Shown here: positions 1-7,474 of the stretch, in pieces
Layout of the letters: each line of letters starts with the position of its first letter
Position numbering within the stretch: position 1 is the first letter of the stretch
Assembly (NCBI GenBank): GCA_017535105.1
Contig: JAFXUI010000004.1
Location: 1-64,000, forward strand
From: Alphaproteobacteria bacterium
GTDB lineage: Bacteria > Pseudomonadota > Alphaproteobacteria > Rs-D84
Direction of reading: 5' to 3'
Length of the DNA: 64,000 bases
The notes under the pieces: model-generated
Database searches by the model: none
What the model saw: only the letters and a program-made list of their open reading frames with translations
What the model was told of the DNA's origin: nothing
Made by a program: the position numbers and the translations under genes

Positions 1-1
1 A

Positions 2-595
2 GATACGGCATTGCAGTCGCACCAAGACATCAGTGGTAAATTGAATATAGCCCAGGGTAGTTCGGCAGCGAACAAAGCAGTTATCACAAACAGCAGTGGC
101 AGTATCACGACGGGAACAATTACAAGTGGTATGATAACCGATGGAACAATTACGACATCGGATATCAGTAGCACAGCTGGAATTACCAAAGCGCAGTTGG
201 CAAGTGCGGTGCAGACATCATTGGGCAAGGCAGATACGGCATTGCAATCCCACCAAGATATCAGTGGTAAGCAAGATAAGAATAATATGGTGACAGCAAC
301 AACAGGCACAAATTATACAAGTAACAAGACCAGTACGACAATGTATGCATCAATGGCCACAGCAAATCAACTTGCAAAGGACGTTGAGAATAATCTGGGT
401 GGTCAGATTGCTGGTAAACAAGATATCTTGCTTTCTGGCGTAACCGGTGCAAATGTTACATTTACTGGCTCAGGTAATGTTCTTACAAGTGTAGATGCAC
501 CAGGTGATGGTACGATTGAGTTTTCTCTTGGTCGTGTTCAGATTCCATCGGGAAGCGAAACAGCATCGTCGTATGCATCGATTTGGGTAGAATAG
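2..595 (+). CDS. C-terminal part of a repetitive, probably surface-exposed protein (5' end lies outside the window)
   Basis: The reading frame is open to the left edge, so this is only the last ~197 codons of a longer gene. The protein is rich in Ser, Thr, Gly, Asn and Gln with almost no Cys. A unit containing KADTALQSHQDISGK occurs twice, 77 residues (231 bp) apart, and the 38-bp DNA at 2-39 and 233-270 is nearly identical. Stretches such as GTITSGMITDGTITTSD look like beta-solenoid or fibre repeats. The end (SSYASIWVE) has no membrane anchor or autotransporter barrel. Large surface or fibre-like proteins of this composition are common in gut bacteria, but I recognise no specific family. A terminator follows directly. 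Confidence 0.6.
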   Translation, partial: DTALQSHQDISGKLNIAQGSSAANKAVITNSSGSITTGTITSGMITDGTITTSDISSTAGITKAQLASAVQTSLGKADTALQSHQDISGKQDKNNMVTATTGTNYTSNKTSTTMYASMATANQLAKDVENNLGGQIAGKQDILLSGVTGANVTFTGSGNVLTSVDAPGDGTIEFSLGRVQIPSGSETASSYASIWVE

Positions 596-613
596 GGTAT
601 TTTAAGGTGTGTT

Positions 614-643
614 AAAACCGCCCGTTTGGGCGGTTTATTTTTT
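614..643. terminator. Bidirectional rho-independent terminator
   Basis: ACCGCCC and GGGCGGT arms around a GTTT-type loop, with an A-tract on the left and a T-tract on the right. It can end both the rightward surface-protein gene and the leftward VTT-domain gene that converge here. The same stem recurs as a terminator elsewhere in the window. Confidence 0.85.
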
Positions 644-644
644 A

Positions 645-1217
645 TTAGATTATACACATTAAACCAATACCAAGTATGGCGGCGATGATTGCGCCGATGG
701 TTATTGGCCAAAAGTATTTTTTTACAATCTTGTTTGCCATTTCTTGAAACCGCCACAGCAAAAATCCAACAACGACAAATCGCCCGGTGCGGAATATTGC
801 CGATACACCAATCAATAACCAAAACGGAAAACTGATAAAGCCCGCGGTCATACACATCAATTTATATGGTATTGGCGTTACCGCCGTCAGCACGATTAAA
901 AAGATTCCGTGCTTTATAAACATCTGTTGCGCCAGATAAAACTTTTCCATTGATGCAAAGTTTTCAATCAACCATATCCCCAAAGAATCAAAAAGCCACA
1001 GTCCAATCATATATGAAATTGCGCCACCGATAATTGAACCCAATGTCGCCGCCAATGTGATTGGAACCGCGCGCCGTTTGTTTGCGATTATTGCCGGGGT
1101 CATAAATACTTCGGGCGGTATGAACAAGAATATAGATTCACATATCGTCATTAAAAATACGATTGCGGTGTAATATGGCTTTTCCGCCTGGGACAATATG
1201 TGTTCGGCAAGTTTCAT
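645..1217 (-). CDS. YqaA/DedA-type (VTT domain) integral membrane protein
   Basis: A 190-residue hydrophobic protein with a predicted 5-6 membrane segments. It has the VTT/SNARE-associated layout: an N-terminal re-entrant region with acidic residue and prolines (ESIFLFIPPEVFMTPA), a Gly-rich segment (LGSIIGGAISYMIGLWLF), and a second half with VTPIPYKLMCMTAG followed by an arginine (IFRTGRF). Length and order match the short YqaA branch of the DedA superfamily, members of which are implicated in lipid scrambling and membrane homeostasis in the inner membrane. The precise substrate cannot be told. It is transcribed away from rbfA and has its own promoter in the shared upstream region. Confidence 0.8.
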   Translation of the reverse strand: MKLAEHILSQAEKPYYTAIVFLMTICESIFLFIPPEVFMTPAIIANKRRAVPITLAATLGSIIGGAISYMIGLWLFDSLGIWLIENFASMEKFYLAQQMFIKHGIFLIVLTAVTPIPYKLMCMTAGFISFPFWLLIGVSAIFRTGRFVVVGFLLWRFQEMANKIVKKYFWPITIGAIIAAILGIGLMCII

Positions 1218-1241
1218 TGGTTTCTTTCCATTCTTTGCTTG

Positions 1242-1270
1242 ATTGTAAAGAAATATTTGATATTTTACAA
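1242..1270 (-). promoter_or_regulatory. Promoter of the VTT-domain gene
   Basis: On the minus strand TTGTAA (1265-1270) and TACAAT (1242-1247) are 17 bp apart, about 25 bp upstream of the start codon. The outer bases form an inverted repeat (TTGTAA/TTACAA), so a rightward promoter for rbfA could overlap it. Confidence 0.5.
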
Positions 1271-1294
1271 TATGAAATAGTTAAGGGATATAAT

Positions 1295-1648
1295 ATGCCA
1301 AGAAAGCAAACTAATTCAAATCGTGGCGACAGAATTGCATCCAAAGTGCAAACGTTGGTCGCAGAAATTTTGCGTGATAACTATGCCGATGATTCTTTGT
1401 TGTCGGGGGTCTCATTGGTGGGCGCAACTTCGCATGGTGGTTTGCAATTTGTAAAGTTGTTTTATTATTCGCGTTCGAACGATACAACCGCGGTACAGAA
1501 AAAGTTAGACGATGCGACCAAGACAATTCGATTTGAATTGGCGGCGCGTATGAACCAAAAGTATGTTCCAGAAATCAAGTTTGTGTATGATGATACGCTG
1601 GATCGCGCGGCGCGAATTGATGAATTGCTGAATAATTTAAATAATTAA
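1295..1648 (+). CDS. rbfA: Ribosome-binding factor A
   Basis: A 117-residue RbfA, which binds the 30S subunit near the 5' end of 16S rRNA and assists late small-subunit maturation. The single KH-like domain is recognisable from RIASKVQTLVAEILRD at the N-terminus, the central FVKLFYYSRS strand and the C-terminal MNQKYVPEIKFVYDDTLD and RIDELL. The ATG at 1295 is chosen because AAGGGA lies seven bases upstream. An in-frame extension to 1163 would add sequence unlike the family. In many proteobacteria rbfA follows infB; here it stands alone before lepA. Confidence 0.93.
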   Translation: MPRKQTNSNRGDRIASKVQTLVAEILRDNYADDSLLSGVSLVGATSHGGLQFVKLFYYSRSNDTTAVQKKLDDATKTIRFELAARMNQKYVPEIKFVYDDTLDRAARIDELLNNLNN

Positions 1649-1654
1649 AATATT

Positions 1655-1706
1655 ACCTTGCTAAATCGCTAATACGGGTTTATCATTGCCGCATACAAGG
1701 CAAGGT
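1655..1706 (+). promoter_or_regulatory. Two mutually exclusive hairpins covering the lepA ribosome-binding site
   Basis: ACCTTGC (1655-1661) pairs with GCAAGGT (1700-1706), and TTGCC (1686-1690) pairs with GGCAA (1699-1703). Both use the same right arm, which contains the AAGG Shine-Dalgarno bases seven nucleotides before the GTG start of lepA. Either fold would hide the ribosome-binding site. Seen in sequence; regulation is inferred. Confidence 0.4.
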
Positions 1707-1712
1707 GTTTTT

Positions 1713-3506
1713 GTGAAGCAAGATCATATCAGAAATTTTTCCATTGTTGCGCATATTGACCATGGCAAGTCCACGTTGTCGGACCGCTTGATTGAAATTA
1801 CGGGGGGATTAGAACATCGCGAGATGAAGGCCCAGGTGCTTGATTCTATGGATATTGAACGCGAACGCGGAATTACGATTAAGGCGCAGACGGTACGTTT
1901 AAACTATCGCGCGAAAAATGGCGAAATGTACCAACTGAATTTAATGGATACACCGGGACACGTTGATTTCTCGTATGAGGTTTCGCGGTCGTTGGCTGCG
2001 TGCGAGGGTGCGCTGGTTTTGGTTGATGCGACCCAAGGGGTCCAGGCGCAGACGTTGGCAAACGCATATTTGGCGTTGGATAATGATTTGGAAATGTTGC
2101 CGGTGTTGAACAAGATTGATTTGCCATCATCGGACGTTGCGGGTACACGTGAACAGATTGCAGATGTGATTGGTTTGGACGCAAATGATGCGCTGTGTGT
2201 GTCGGGTAAAACGGGTGAGGGCGTGCCAGAATTATTGGAAGAGATTGTACATAAGTTGCCAGCACCAAATGGTGATGAAAATGCGCCAAGTCGCGCGTTG
2301 TTGGTAGATTCGTGGTATGATTCATATTTGGGTGTGGTGATTTTGGTGCGCGTTGTGGACGGTCGCTTGTCGCGCGGACAGAAAATTCGGTTTATGGCAA
2401 CGGGCGCAGAATATGTGATTGATAAAATCGGATTCTTTACACCGAAAATGGAAAATTGCGATTCGTTAAACACTGGTGAAATTGGCTTTATTATCACTGG
2501 TATGAAAACAATTCATGATTGCAAGGTTGGTGATACGATTTGTGATGCGCGCGCAACCGCAACGGCGTTGCCAGGATTCAAACCATCGGTGCCGGTTGTG
2601 TTTTCATCATTCTTTCCAGTGGCGGCGGACGACTATCCAGCATTACGCGAAAGTGCGGAAAAGTTAGCATTGAATGACGCATCGTTTATGTTCACAACTG
2701 AAAAATCTTCGGCGTTGGGGTTTGGGTTGCGCTGTGGATTTTTGGGTCTGTTGCACATGGAAATTATAAGTGAAAGATTGGCGCGCGAATTTAACTTGAA
2801 CCTTATTAACACTGTGCCAAGTGTGTTGTATAAAATTCATTTGCGTAATGGCGAAACGGTTGATTTGGAAAATCCGGCGGATATGCCAGACATTACAAAA
2901 ATAGAATCAATTGATGAACCATGGGTGCGCGCGACAATTATGATGCCCGATAAATATATGGGCGGAATAATGGCGTTGTGTTCGGAACGGCGTGGTGTCC
3001 AAGAAAACATTTCGTATGTTGGTAATCGCGCGGTGTTGGTATATCAGTTGCCGTTGTCTGAAATCGTGTTTGATTTTTATGACCGGGTGAAATCTATATC
3101 TTCGGGTTATGCGTCTTTTGACTATGTTGTGTATGGGTATCAAACGTCCGACTTGGTAAAGGTTTCAATTTTGGTGAACGAAGAAAATGTTGAACCGTTG
3201 TCGTTTATGTGCCATCGGTCTTTTGCGGAAAAACGCGGTCGCCAGATTGTTGAAAAGTTGAAAGATTTAATTCCACGTCATCAGTTTAAGATTCCAATTC
3301 AAGCGGCAATTGGTGGAAAAATTATTGCGCGTGAAACAATTGCGGCATATCGCAAAGACGTTACTGCAAAATGCTATGGCGGTGACATTACGCGTAAAAG
3401 AAAATTGTTAGAGAAGCAAAAGGAGGGGAAAAAACGTATGCGGACATTTGGTAATGTCGAAATTCCGCAGAGTGCATTTATTAACGCATTAAAGGTTGGT
3501 GAATAA
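1713..3506 (+). CDS. lepA: Elongation factor 4 (LepA), translational GTPase
   Basis: A 597-residue LepA/EF4, close to the 599 residues of the E. coli protein. LepA is a cytoplasmic GTPase that acts on ribosomes, in back-translocation or initiation/assembly depending on the study. Visible motifs are G1 AHIDHGKST, the switch region [10 protein letters not shown]3 DTPGHVDF, G4 NKID and G5 SGKTGEGV. Later come the EF-G-like domains and the LepA-specific C-terminal domain ([17 protein letters not shown]). The GTG at 1713 gives the family N-terminus ([16 protein letters not shown]) and has AAGG upstream; the longer frame from 1686 adds unrelated residues. The gene ends within a few bases of the start of the next one. 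Confidence 0.97.
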   Translation: MKQDHIRNFSIVAHIDHGKSTLSDRLIEITGGLEHREMKAQVLDSMDIERERGITIKAQTVRLNYRAKNGEMYQLNLMDTPGHVDFSYEVSRSLAACEGALVLVDATQGVQAQTLANAYLALDNDLEMLPVLNKIDLPSSDVAGTREQIADVIGLDANDALCVSGKTGEGVPELLEEIVHKLPAPNGDENAPSRALLVDSWYDSYLGVVILVRVVDGRLSRGQKIRFMATGAEYVIDKIGFFTPKMENCDSLNTGEIGFIITGMKTIHDCKVGDTICDARATATALPGFKPSVPVVFSSFFPVAADDYPALRESAEKLALNDASFMFTTEKSSALGFGLRCGFLGLLHMEIISERLAREFNLNLINTVPSVLYKIHLRNGETVDLENPADMPDITKIESIDEPWVRATIMMPDKYMGGIMALCSERRGVQENISYVGNRAVLVYQLPLSEIVFDFYDRVKSISSGYASFDYVVYGYQTSDLVKVSILVNEENVEPLSFMCHRSFAEKRGRQIVEKLKDLIPRHQFKIPIQAAIGGKIIARETIAAYRKDVTAKCYGGDITRKRKLLEKQKEGKKRMRTFGNVEIPQSAFINALKVGE

Positions 3507-3507
3507 T

Positions 3508-4008
3508 ATGAATATGAAACAAATAAAACAAGATTATCAAATCTGGAAACAAGCAAAAGCAGAAACGAAGCGTTGCATTAACGCAATGAATGAGTGTATG
3601 GAAAAAATAGAAGGGGCGATATTGTATGACGAATGGAAAGAATATGCCGCGAAAGTAGAAAAAATACACCCATTGTGGAAGGATAAAAAAGCCACTGTGA
3701 CAGATGCAGAATTTTCAGAAAAGTATGCGGACGAAATGAAACAACTTCAGGCCAAGTCATGCTTTTTAATGACTGTTCAACCTTCGTTTGATCTGGGGGT
3801 TAACTTACTTGTTATTGGTGATGTGGTCAGATGTGCGAACAATCATTCCAACGGTCAGATATATGAAAAGCATTGCGAGGGATGCCCGAAATTTAATGAA
3901 TTGGTTGAATATCAAATGTTGGCGACAAATGTGAAACTGGCACGCGAAAAACAACAGGCTGCAAAGCAGGTGTTGTTAAATAATTTCAGAAAAGTGAAAA
4001 CAAAATAA
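3508..4008 (+). CDS. Unknown small protein with a C-xxC-P motif
   Basis: A 166-residue, mostly helical, charged protein that I do not recognise. The first half is rich in Lys, Glu and Ala. The second half carries a Cys cluster (RCANNHSNGQIYEKHCEGCP) followed by about 34 helical residues ending in LLNNFR. The next gene has the same arrangement (Cys, spacer, CCREKCP, helical stretch ending in LLNAMR), so the two look like distant paralogs. The Cys residues could bind zinc; this is inferred. The ATG at 3508 begins two bases after the lepA stop, with AAAGG upstream; ATG 3514 is an alternative. No signal peptide or membrane segment is seen. Confidence 0.6.
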   Translation: MNMKQIKQDYQIWKQAKAETKRCINAMNECMEKIEGAILYDEWKEYAAKVEKIHPLWKDKKATVTDAEFSEKYADEMKQLQAKSCFLMTVQPSFDLGVNLLVIGDVVRCANNHSNGQIYEKHCEGCPKFNELVEYQMLATNVKLAREKQQAAKQVLLNNFRKVKTK

Positions 4009-4020
4009 GAAGGGTAAAAG

Positions 4021-4368
4021 ATGAAACGGGGTGTATCGCAAAGATTGAAATATGTTGGTGTTGCATTGGGTAATGTAATCCTGAAACACAACGAAAAAAG
4101 GGCGCATCGTGAATATATGATATTAAAAGGACAAATTGCAGAATTCAGAGATATGGGCTGTTTTGGAAATTCTGAAAACGGACCTTGGGAATGTGGTTCT
4201 TTTCGGGCAGATTATGTTTGTTGTCGTGAAAAGTGTCCAATGTATCGATTAAACGAAGCATATATATCGGCGTATCATGTGTGGAATCGAACAAAGATGG
4301 CACTGTATCAAAAAAACAGTTTGTTAAATGCAATGCGTGAAGATATGGGAATCAAGAAAGCAAGATAG
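4021..4368 (+). CDS. Unknown small Cys-containing protein, probable paralog of the preceding gene
   Basis: A 115-residue cytoplasmic-looking protein starting at an ATG with AGAAGGG seven to thirteen bases upstream, 12 bp after the previous stop, so probably co-transcribed. Its middle contains GCFGN, WECGSF and VCCREKCPMYRLNEAY, then a helix ending LLNAMRED. The CP-plus-helix part aligns with the neighbour over about 40 residues with nearly identical spacing. Function unknown; a small zinc-binding protein is one possibility. The pair sits directly before a degenerate integrase, so the three may have arrived together. Confidence 0.6.
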   Translation: MKRGVSQRLKYVGVALGNVILKHNEKRAHREYMILKGQIAEFRDMGCFGNSENGPWECGSFRADYVCCREKCPMYRLNEAYISAYHVWNRTKMALYQKNSLLNAMREDMGIKKAR

Positions 4369-4396
4369 TTGTTTACCGTAACCAAAGGGGAAGATT

Positions 4397-5398
4397 ATGG
4401 CACATCAATTCTTTTTCAATCCGTACATTTTGGATAATCTGCCGTCACCACAGACGGGGTTTGATGTCGTACAAGATTTGTCTGAACCTAATTTACGAAT
4501 GTATATAACAAGTCGCGGTGTTAAAACGTTCTTTGTGCGTAAACGTGTGCGCGGCCGCGACAAAAGAATCATTATCGGTAAATATCCCGATGTCGATATT
4601 GAAACTGCGCGTGGTGCGGTTGTGGACGTTTTGAATAACGCGATGAAAAAACCAGTGGTGCGCCGTAAGAAAATTACTTTCAAAGATTTCGTTGATTTGT
4701 ATATGACAAATCGTGTGCGCAGGAATGAAGATTCTGAAATGAAATTAAGACGTTCAATCAATCTGCATTTTACGCCGTTGTTTGATAAATATATTTCCGA
4801 TATTACGCGCCAGGATATTGTGGGTGTTGTAAATAATATTGATGGCAAGGCAATTGCTGCGCGTATGCAAGATTTATTACAGAGTATCTGGAAATATGCC
4901 ATAGAGCAGGGCTATACAAAAGAAAATGTTGCCGATGATTTGCCAAAGATTGAACAGAAACGGCGTGTGCGTCCATTGAATAAATCGGGGTTGCAACGGT
5001 TGGTGCGGGCGATTGATAAAGAACAAGATATTTTTGTGCGTGCCGCGTTTTTAATGTTGGTATATGGGTTCGCACCACGTTCCAAAGTGTTCGCGATGCA
5101 GTGGGAAGATTTGGACTTTAATCAATATATGTGGCGTGATTGGCCGTTGTCAGACAGGGCGGTTGTTTTATTACAAGATTTACCCCAGGATAGTTTCTGG
5201 TTGTTCCCGGGTCGTGGCGGGTCGCATTTGGCGGATCCGCGTACGGCGTGGAAGCGTGCGGCACGTGCGGCGGGTATACCAAATCTTACCATGGACGACG
5301 TGTATAAATTCCTTATGCACCAGTTGGTTTGGGCGTCCGATCGTGAAGAATTACGCGCTAATATGAACGCGTTATTGGATGAAATACTGAATGTTTGA
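4397..5398 (+). CDS. Integrase-like protein with a degenerate tyrosine-recombinase domain
   Basis: A 333-residue protein laid out like a P4-type phage integrase. Residues ~1-85 resemble the arm-binding domain (RMYITSRGVKTFFVRKRVRG, IIIGKYPDVDIETARG). Residues ~95-180 resemble the SAM-like core-binding domain (ITFKDFVDLYMTNRVRR). The rest resembles the catalytic fold (RAAFLMLVYGFAPRSKVFAM). The catalytic motifs are not intact: the R-xx-E box reads APRSKV, where proline falls at the usual Arg; the HxLR box is replaced by DDVYK; and no G-H or nucleophilic Tyr follows. It may be a decayed integrase or a DNA-binding protein that kept the fold. The start has AGGGGA upstream. No att sites or partner mobile genes were found. 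Confidence 0.75.
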   Translation: MAHQFFFNPYILDNLPSPQTGFDVVQDLSEPNLRMYITSRGVKTFFVRKRVRGRDKRIIIGKYPDVDIETARGAVVDVLNNAMKKPVVRRKKITFKDFVDLYMTNRVRRNEDSEMKLRRSINLHFTPLFDKYISDITRQDIVGVVNNIDGKAIAARMQDLLQSIWKYAIEQGYTKENVADDLPKIEQKRRVRPLNKSGLQRLVRAIDKEQDIFVRAAFLMLVYGFAPRSKVFAMQWEDLDFNQYMWRDWPLSDRAVVLLQDLPQDSFWLFPGRGGSHLADPRTAWKRAARAAGIPNLTMDDVYKFLMHQLVWASDREELRANMNALLDEILNV

Positions 5399-5410
5399 TA
5401 AAACGGTATT

Positions 5411-5440
5411 TTGTCAAGTATTGTTATAGTTTGTTATAAT
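5411..5440 (+). promoter_or_regulatory. Promoter of acpP
   Basis: TTGTCA (5411-5416) and TATAAT (5435-5440) with an 18-bp spacer. A second -35-like TTGACA begins at 5444 with a weaker -10 region near 5466. A five-pair hairpin (GTTCA/TGAAC, 5484-5497) lies in the leader. Confidence 0.55.
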
Positions 5441-5527
5441 TTCTTGACACTAAGGCTGGAAAATGATAGCTTTACGTAATGACGTTCATGATTGAACCAA
5501 AAAATTAACATAAACAAAGGATATGAA

Positions 5528-5764
5528 ATGACAACTTTTGAACAAGTAAAGAAAATTGTAGCGGAAAAATTGGGCGTGCCAGAAGCCAAAGTTACCGAAG
5601 AAGCGGCTTTTGTGAATGATTTGGGCGCCGACTCGCTGGACGTTGTCGAATTCGTTATGGAAGTTGAAAAAGAATTCGATATCACCATTCCAGATGAAGA
5701 AGCCGCTAAATTAGAAAAAGTTGGCGATGCTGTGAAATACATCGATGCCCACAAAAAAGCATAA
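5528..5764 (+). CDS. acpP: Acyl carrier protein
   Basis: A 78-residue acidic ACP, the carrier of growing acyl chains in type II fatty-acid synthesis. The phosphopantetheine attachment motif GADSLD places the modified serine at residue 36, as in E. coli. Helices II and III ([21 protein letters not shown]) are typical. The ATG at 5528 has AAAGGA upstream and gives the standard N-terminus ([16 protein letters not shown]). A terminator follows, so acpP can be expressed as its own unit ahead of fabF, the usual acpP-fabF pairing. fabD and fabG, often upstream of acpP, are not present here. Confidence 0.96.
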   Translation: MTTFEQVKKIVAEKLGVPEAKVTEEAAFVNDLGADSLDVVEFVMEVEKEFDITIPDEEAAKLEKVGDAVKYIDAHKKA

Positions 5765-5788
5765 TGTGTTACCAGTATTGATGAAATT

Positions 5789-5818
5789 AAATCCGTCATT
5801 CGTGGCGGATTTTTTTTT
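5789..5818 (+). terminator. Rho-independent terminator after acpP
   Basis: AATCCGTC and GGCGGATT arms around CATTCGT, followed by eight or more T. It separates the very highly expressed acpP from fabF. Confidence 0.8.
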
Positions 5819-5882
5819 GGTGGCTTTTTGGGCATAATGTGGTTATGATAAATGGCATAAGTCTAACAAAGGAAAGTTTATT

Positions 5883-7133
5883 ATGAAAAGAGTTGTTATT
5901 ACTGGTATGGGTATTGTCGCACCAAACGGAACTGGTTTGGAATATGCGTGGAAAAATGTTGTTGGTGGTGTTTCGGGCATTCGCAAAATTGATTTGTTTG
6001 ATGCTTCCGACCTGCCGTGCCAAATTGCTGGTGTGCCGGTTGTTGGAACCGAGCCTGGTCAATATAATCCCGATAGCATTATTGACCCACGTGAACAGCG
6101 CAAATTAGATCGTTCAATGATTTATGGTATGGTCGCGGCGGATGAAGCGGTTCGCGATGCGGGTTTGATTGACTATGATGGGGATAAGGAACGCGTCGGT
6201 GTTTCAATCGGCAGTGGTATCGGCGGAATGAGCACGATTTATGAAACATGTGTTGAATTACACGAAAATGGACCGCGCCATGTTAGTCCGTTCTTTATTC
6301 CAAAGGGCATTATCAATATGACTGCGGGTAATGTCTCAATCAAGTATGGGTTCAAGGGACCAAACCTTGCCGTTGTTACTGCGTGTGCGACATCGGCGCA
6401 TTCAATTGGTGAAGCAGTTCGTCTTATTAAATATGGTGATGCGGATATTATGATTGCCGGTGGTGCCGAAGGTGCGGTTTGTAAAATCGGTGTTGCGGGC
6501 TTTACCGCGATGCGTGCGTTATCAACACGCAACGATGACCCAACCGCCGCATCACGTCCATGGGACAAAGGGCGCGATGGTTTCGTTATGTCCGAAGGGG
6601 CGGGCATTTTGGTTTTGGAAGAATATGAACACGCGGTCGCGCGTGGCGCAAAAATCTATGCCGAAGTGGCCGGTTACGGCCTGTCGGGTGATGCGTACCA
6701 TATTACAGCGCCGGCCCCTGGGGGTGAGGGCGGATTACGTGCGATGCGTGCTGCGCTGGCCGATGCCGGATTACAGCCATCGGATGTGGACTATATCAAC
6801 GCACACGGTACATCAACCGGTTTGGGCGATATCGGTGAATTAGAAGCGGTAAAAACATTGTTCGGCGGTACGAACGCGTGCATGTCGTCAACCAAGTCAA
6901 CAACGGGACACTTACTGGGTGCCGCCGGTGGGGTTGAGGCGATATTCTGTGCGTTGGCTATTCGTGACGGCATTGTGCCACCAACAATAAACTTGACCGA
7001 CCCGATTGATGAAGTGGGCGATTTCAATTTGGTGCCAAACGTTGCCCAAAAGCGCGAAGTCAATGTTGCGATAAGCAATTCGTTCGGCTTTGGTGGAACA
7101 AACGCGTCGTTGGTAATCAAACGTGTCAAATAA
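5883..7133 (+). CDS. fabF: Beta-ketoacyl-ACP synthase II
   Basis: A 416-residue KAS II that condenses malonyl-ACP with acyl-ACP during fatty-acid elongation in the cytoplasm. The catalytic set is complete: nucleophile Cys168 (VTACATSAHS), His308 (NAHGTSTGLGD), Lys338 and His343 (STKSTTGHLLGAAGG), and the C-terminal glycine-rich loop NSFGFGGTNA. The length is that of FabF. The start is the ATG at 5883, with AAAGGAAA upstream. It follows acpP and overlaps the next small gene by 11 bp if that gene uses its GTG start. Confidence 0.97.
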   Translation: MKRVVITGMGIVAPNGTGLEYAWKNVVGGVSGIRKIDLFDASDLPCQIAGVPVVGTEPGQYNPDSIIDPREQRKLDRSMIYGMVAADEAVRDAGLIDYDGDKERVGVSIGSGIGGMSTIYETCVELHENGPRHVSPFFIPKGIINMTAGNVSIKYGFKGPNLAVVTACATSAHSIGEAVRLIKYGDADIMIAGGAEGAVCKIGVAGFTAMRALSTRNDDPTAASRPWDKGRDGFVMSEGAGILVLEEYEHAVARGAKIYAEVAGYGLSGDAYHITAPAPGGEGGLRAMRAALADAGLQPSDVDYINAHGTSTGLGDIGELEAVKTLFGGTNACMSSTKSTTGHLLGAAGGVEAIFCALAIRDGIVPPTINLTDPIDEVGDFNLVPNVAQKREVNVAISNSFGFGGTNASLVIKRVK

Positions 7134-7446
7134 GAAACTATCTTGGTTTGAGCAAAATATGCACGCAGAAAAAAGCAAATTGGGTTTTGCAAATTGCAGT
7201 GCGTGTTCCATGCGTAATATACCAAAGTTTTGTAAAATTCTTGTACAATCGTGTTTGTGTGCCATTGAACAAGACGGTGGTGGTTTTATAACTTGGCAAC
7301 CGAATAATACGGGTTTGGGGTATGATTTGTTGTCTTGTCATCCACCACGTGAAATGACCGATTGGTTCCGAAACACACCGACGGACGAGATAAGAAAAAT
7401 CACGTCACAAATGGTGCAACAAGTGTTTCTTGAAAAACAAAAATAA
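7123..7446 (+). CDS. Unknown Cys-rich small protein overlapping the fabF end
   Basis: A 107-residue protein if the GTG at 7123 is used, in a different frame from fabF and overlapping its end by 11 bp; ATG 7159 would give 95 residues. Neither start has a clear Shine-Dalgarno, so translation may be coupled to fabF. Six Cys fall in the first half (NCSACSMRNIPKFC, QSCLCAIE) and one later (LSCHPP), suggesting a metal-binding module. No signal peptide. I do not recognise the family. It ends just before a strong terminator, which supports it as the last gene of the fabF unit. Confidence 0.5.
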   Translation: MSNKKLSWFEQNMHAEKSKLGFANCSACSMRNIPKFCKILVQSCLCAIEQDGGGFITWQPNNTGLGYDLLSCHPPREMTDWFRNTPTDEIRKITSQMVQQVFLEKQK

Positions 7447-7474
7447 AAACGCGGGATAAAACCCGCGTTTTTTA
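7446..7474. terminator. Bidirectional rho-independent terminator
   Basis: AAACGCGGG and CCCGCGTTT arms around ATAAAA, with A- and T-tracts on either side. It separates the converging fabF unit and the acyl-CoA synthetase gene. Confidence 0.85.

Noticed and set aside
2..270. 38-bp direct repeat as a mobile-element or CRISPR repeat
   Set aside because: Only two copies 231 bp apart, in frame, encoding a repeated protein unit.
3496..5398. An active integrative element around the integrase-like gene
   Set aside because: No intact recombinase active site, no direct repeats or tRNA target at the borders, and no other mobile genes.
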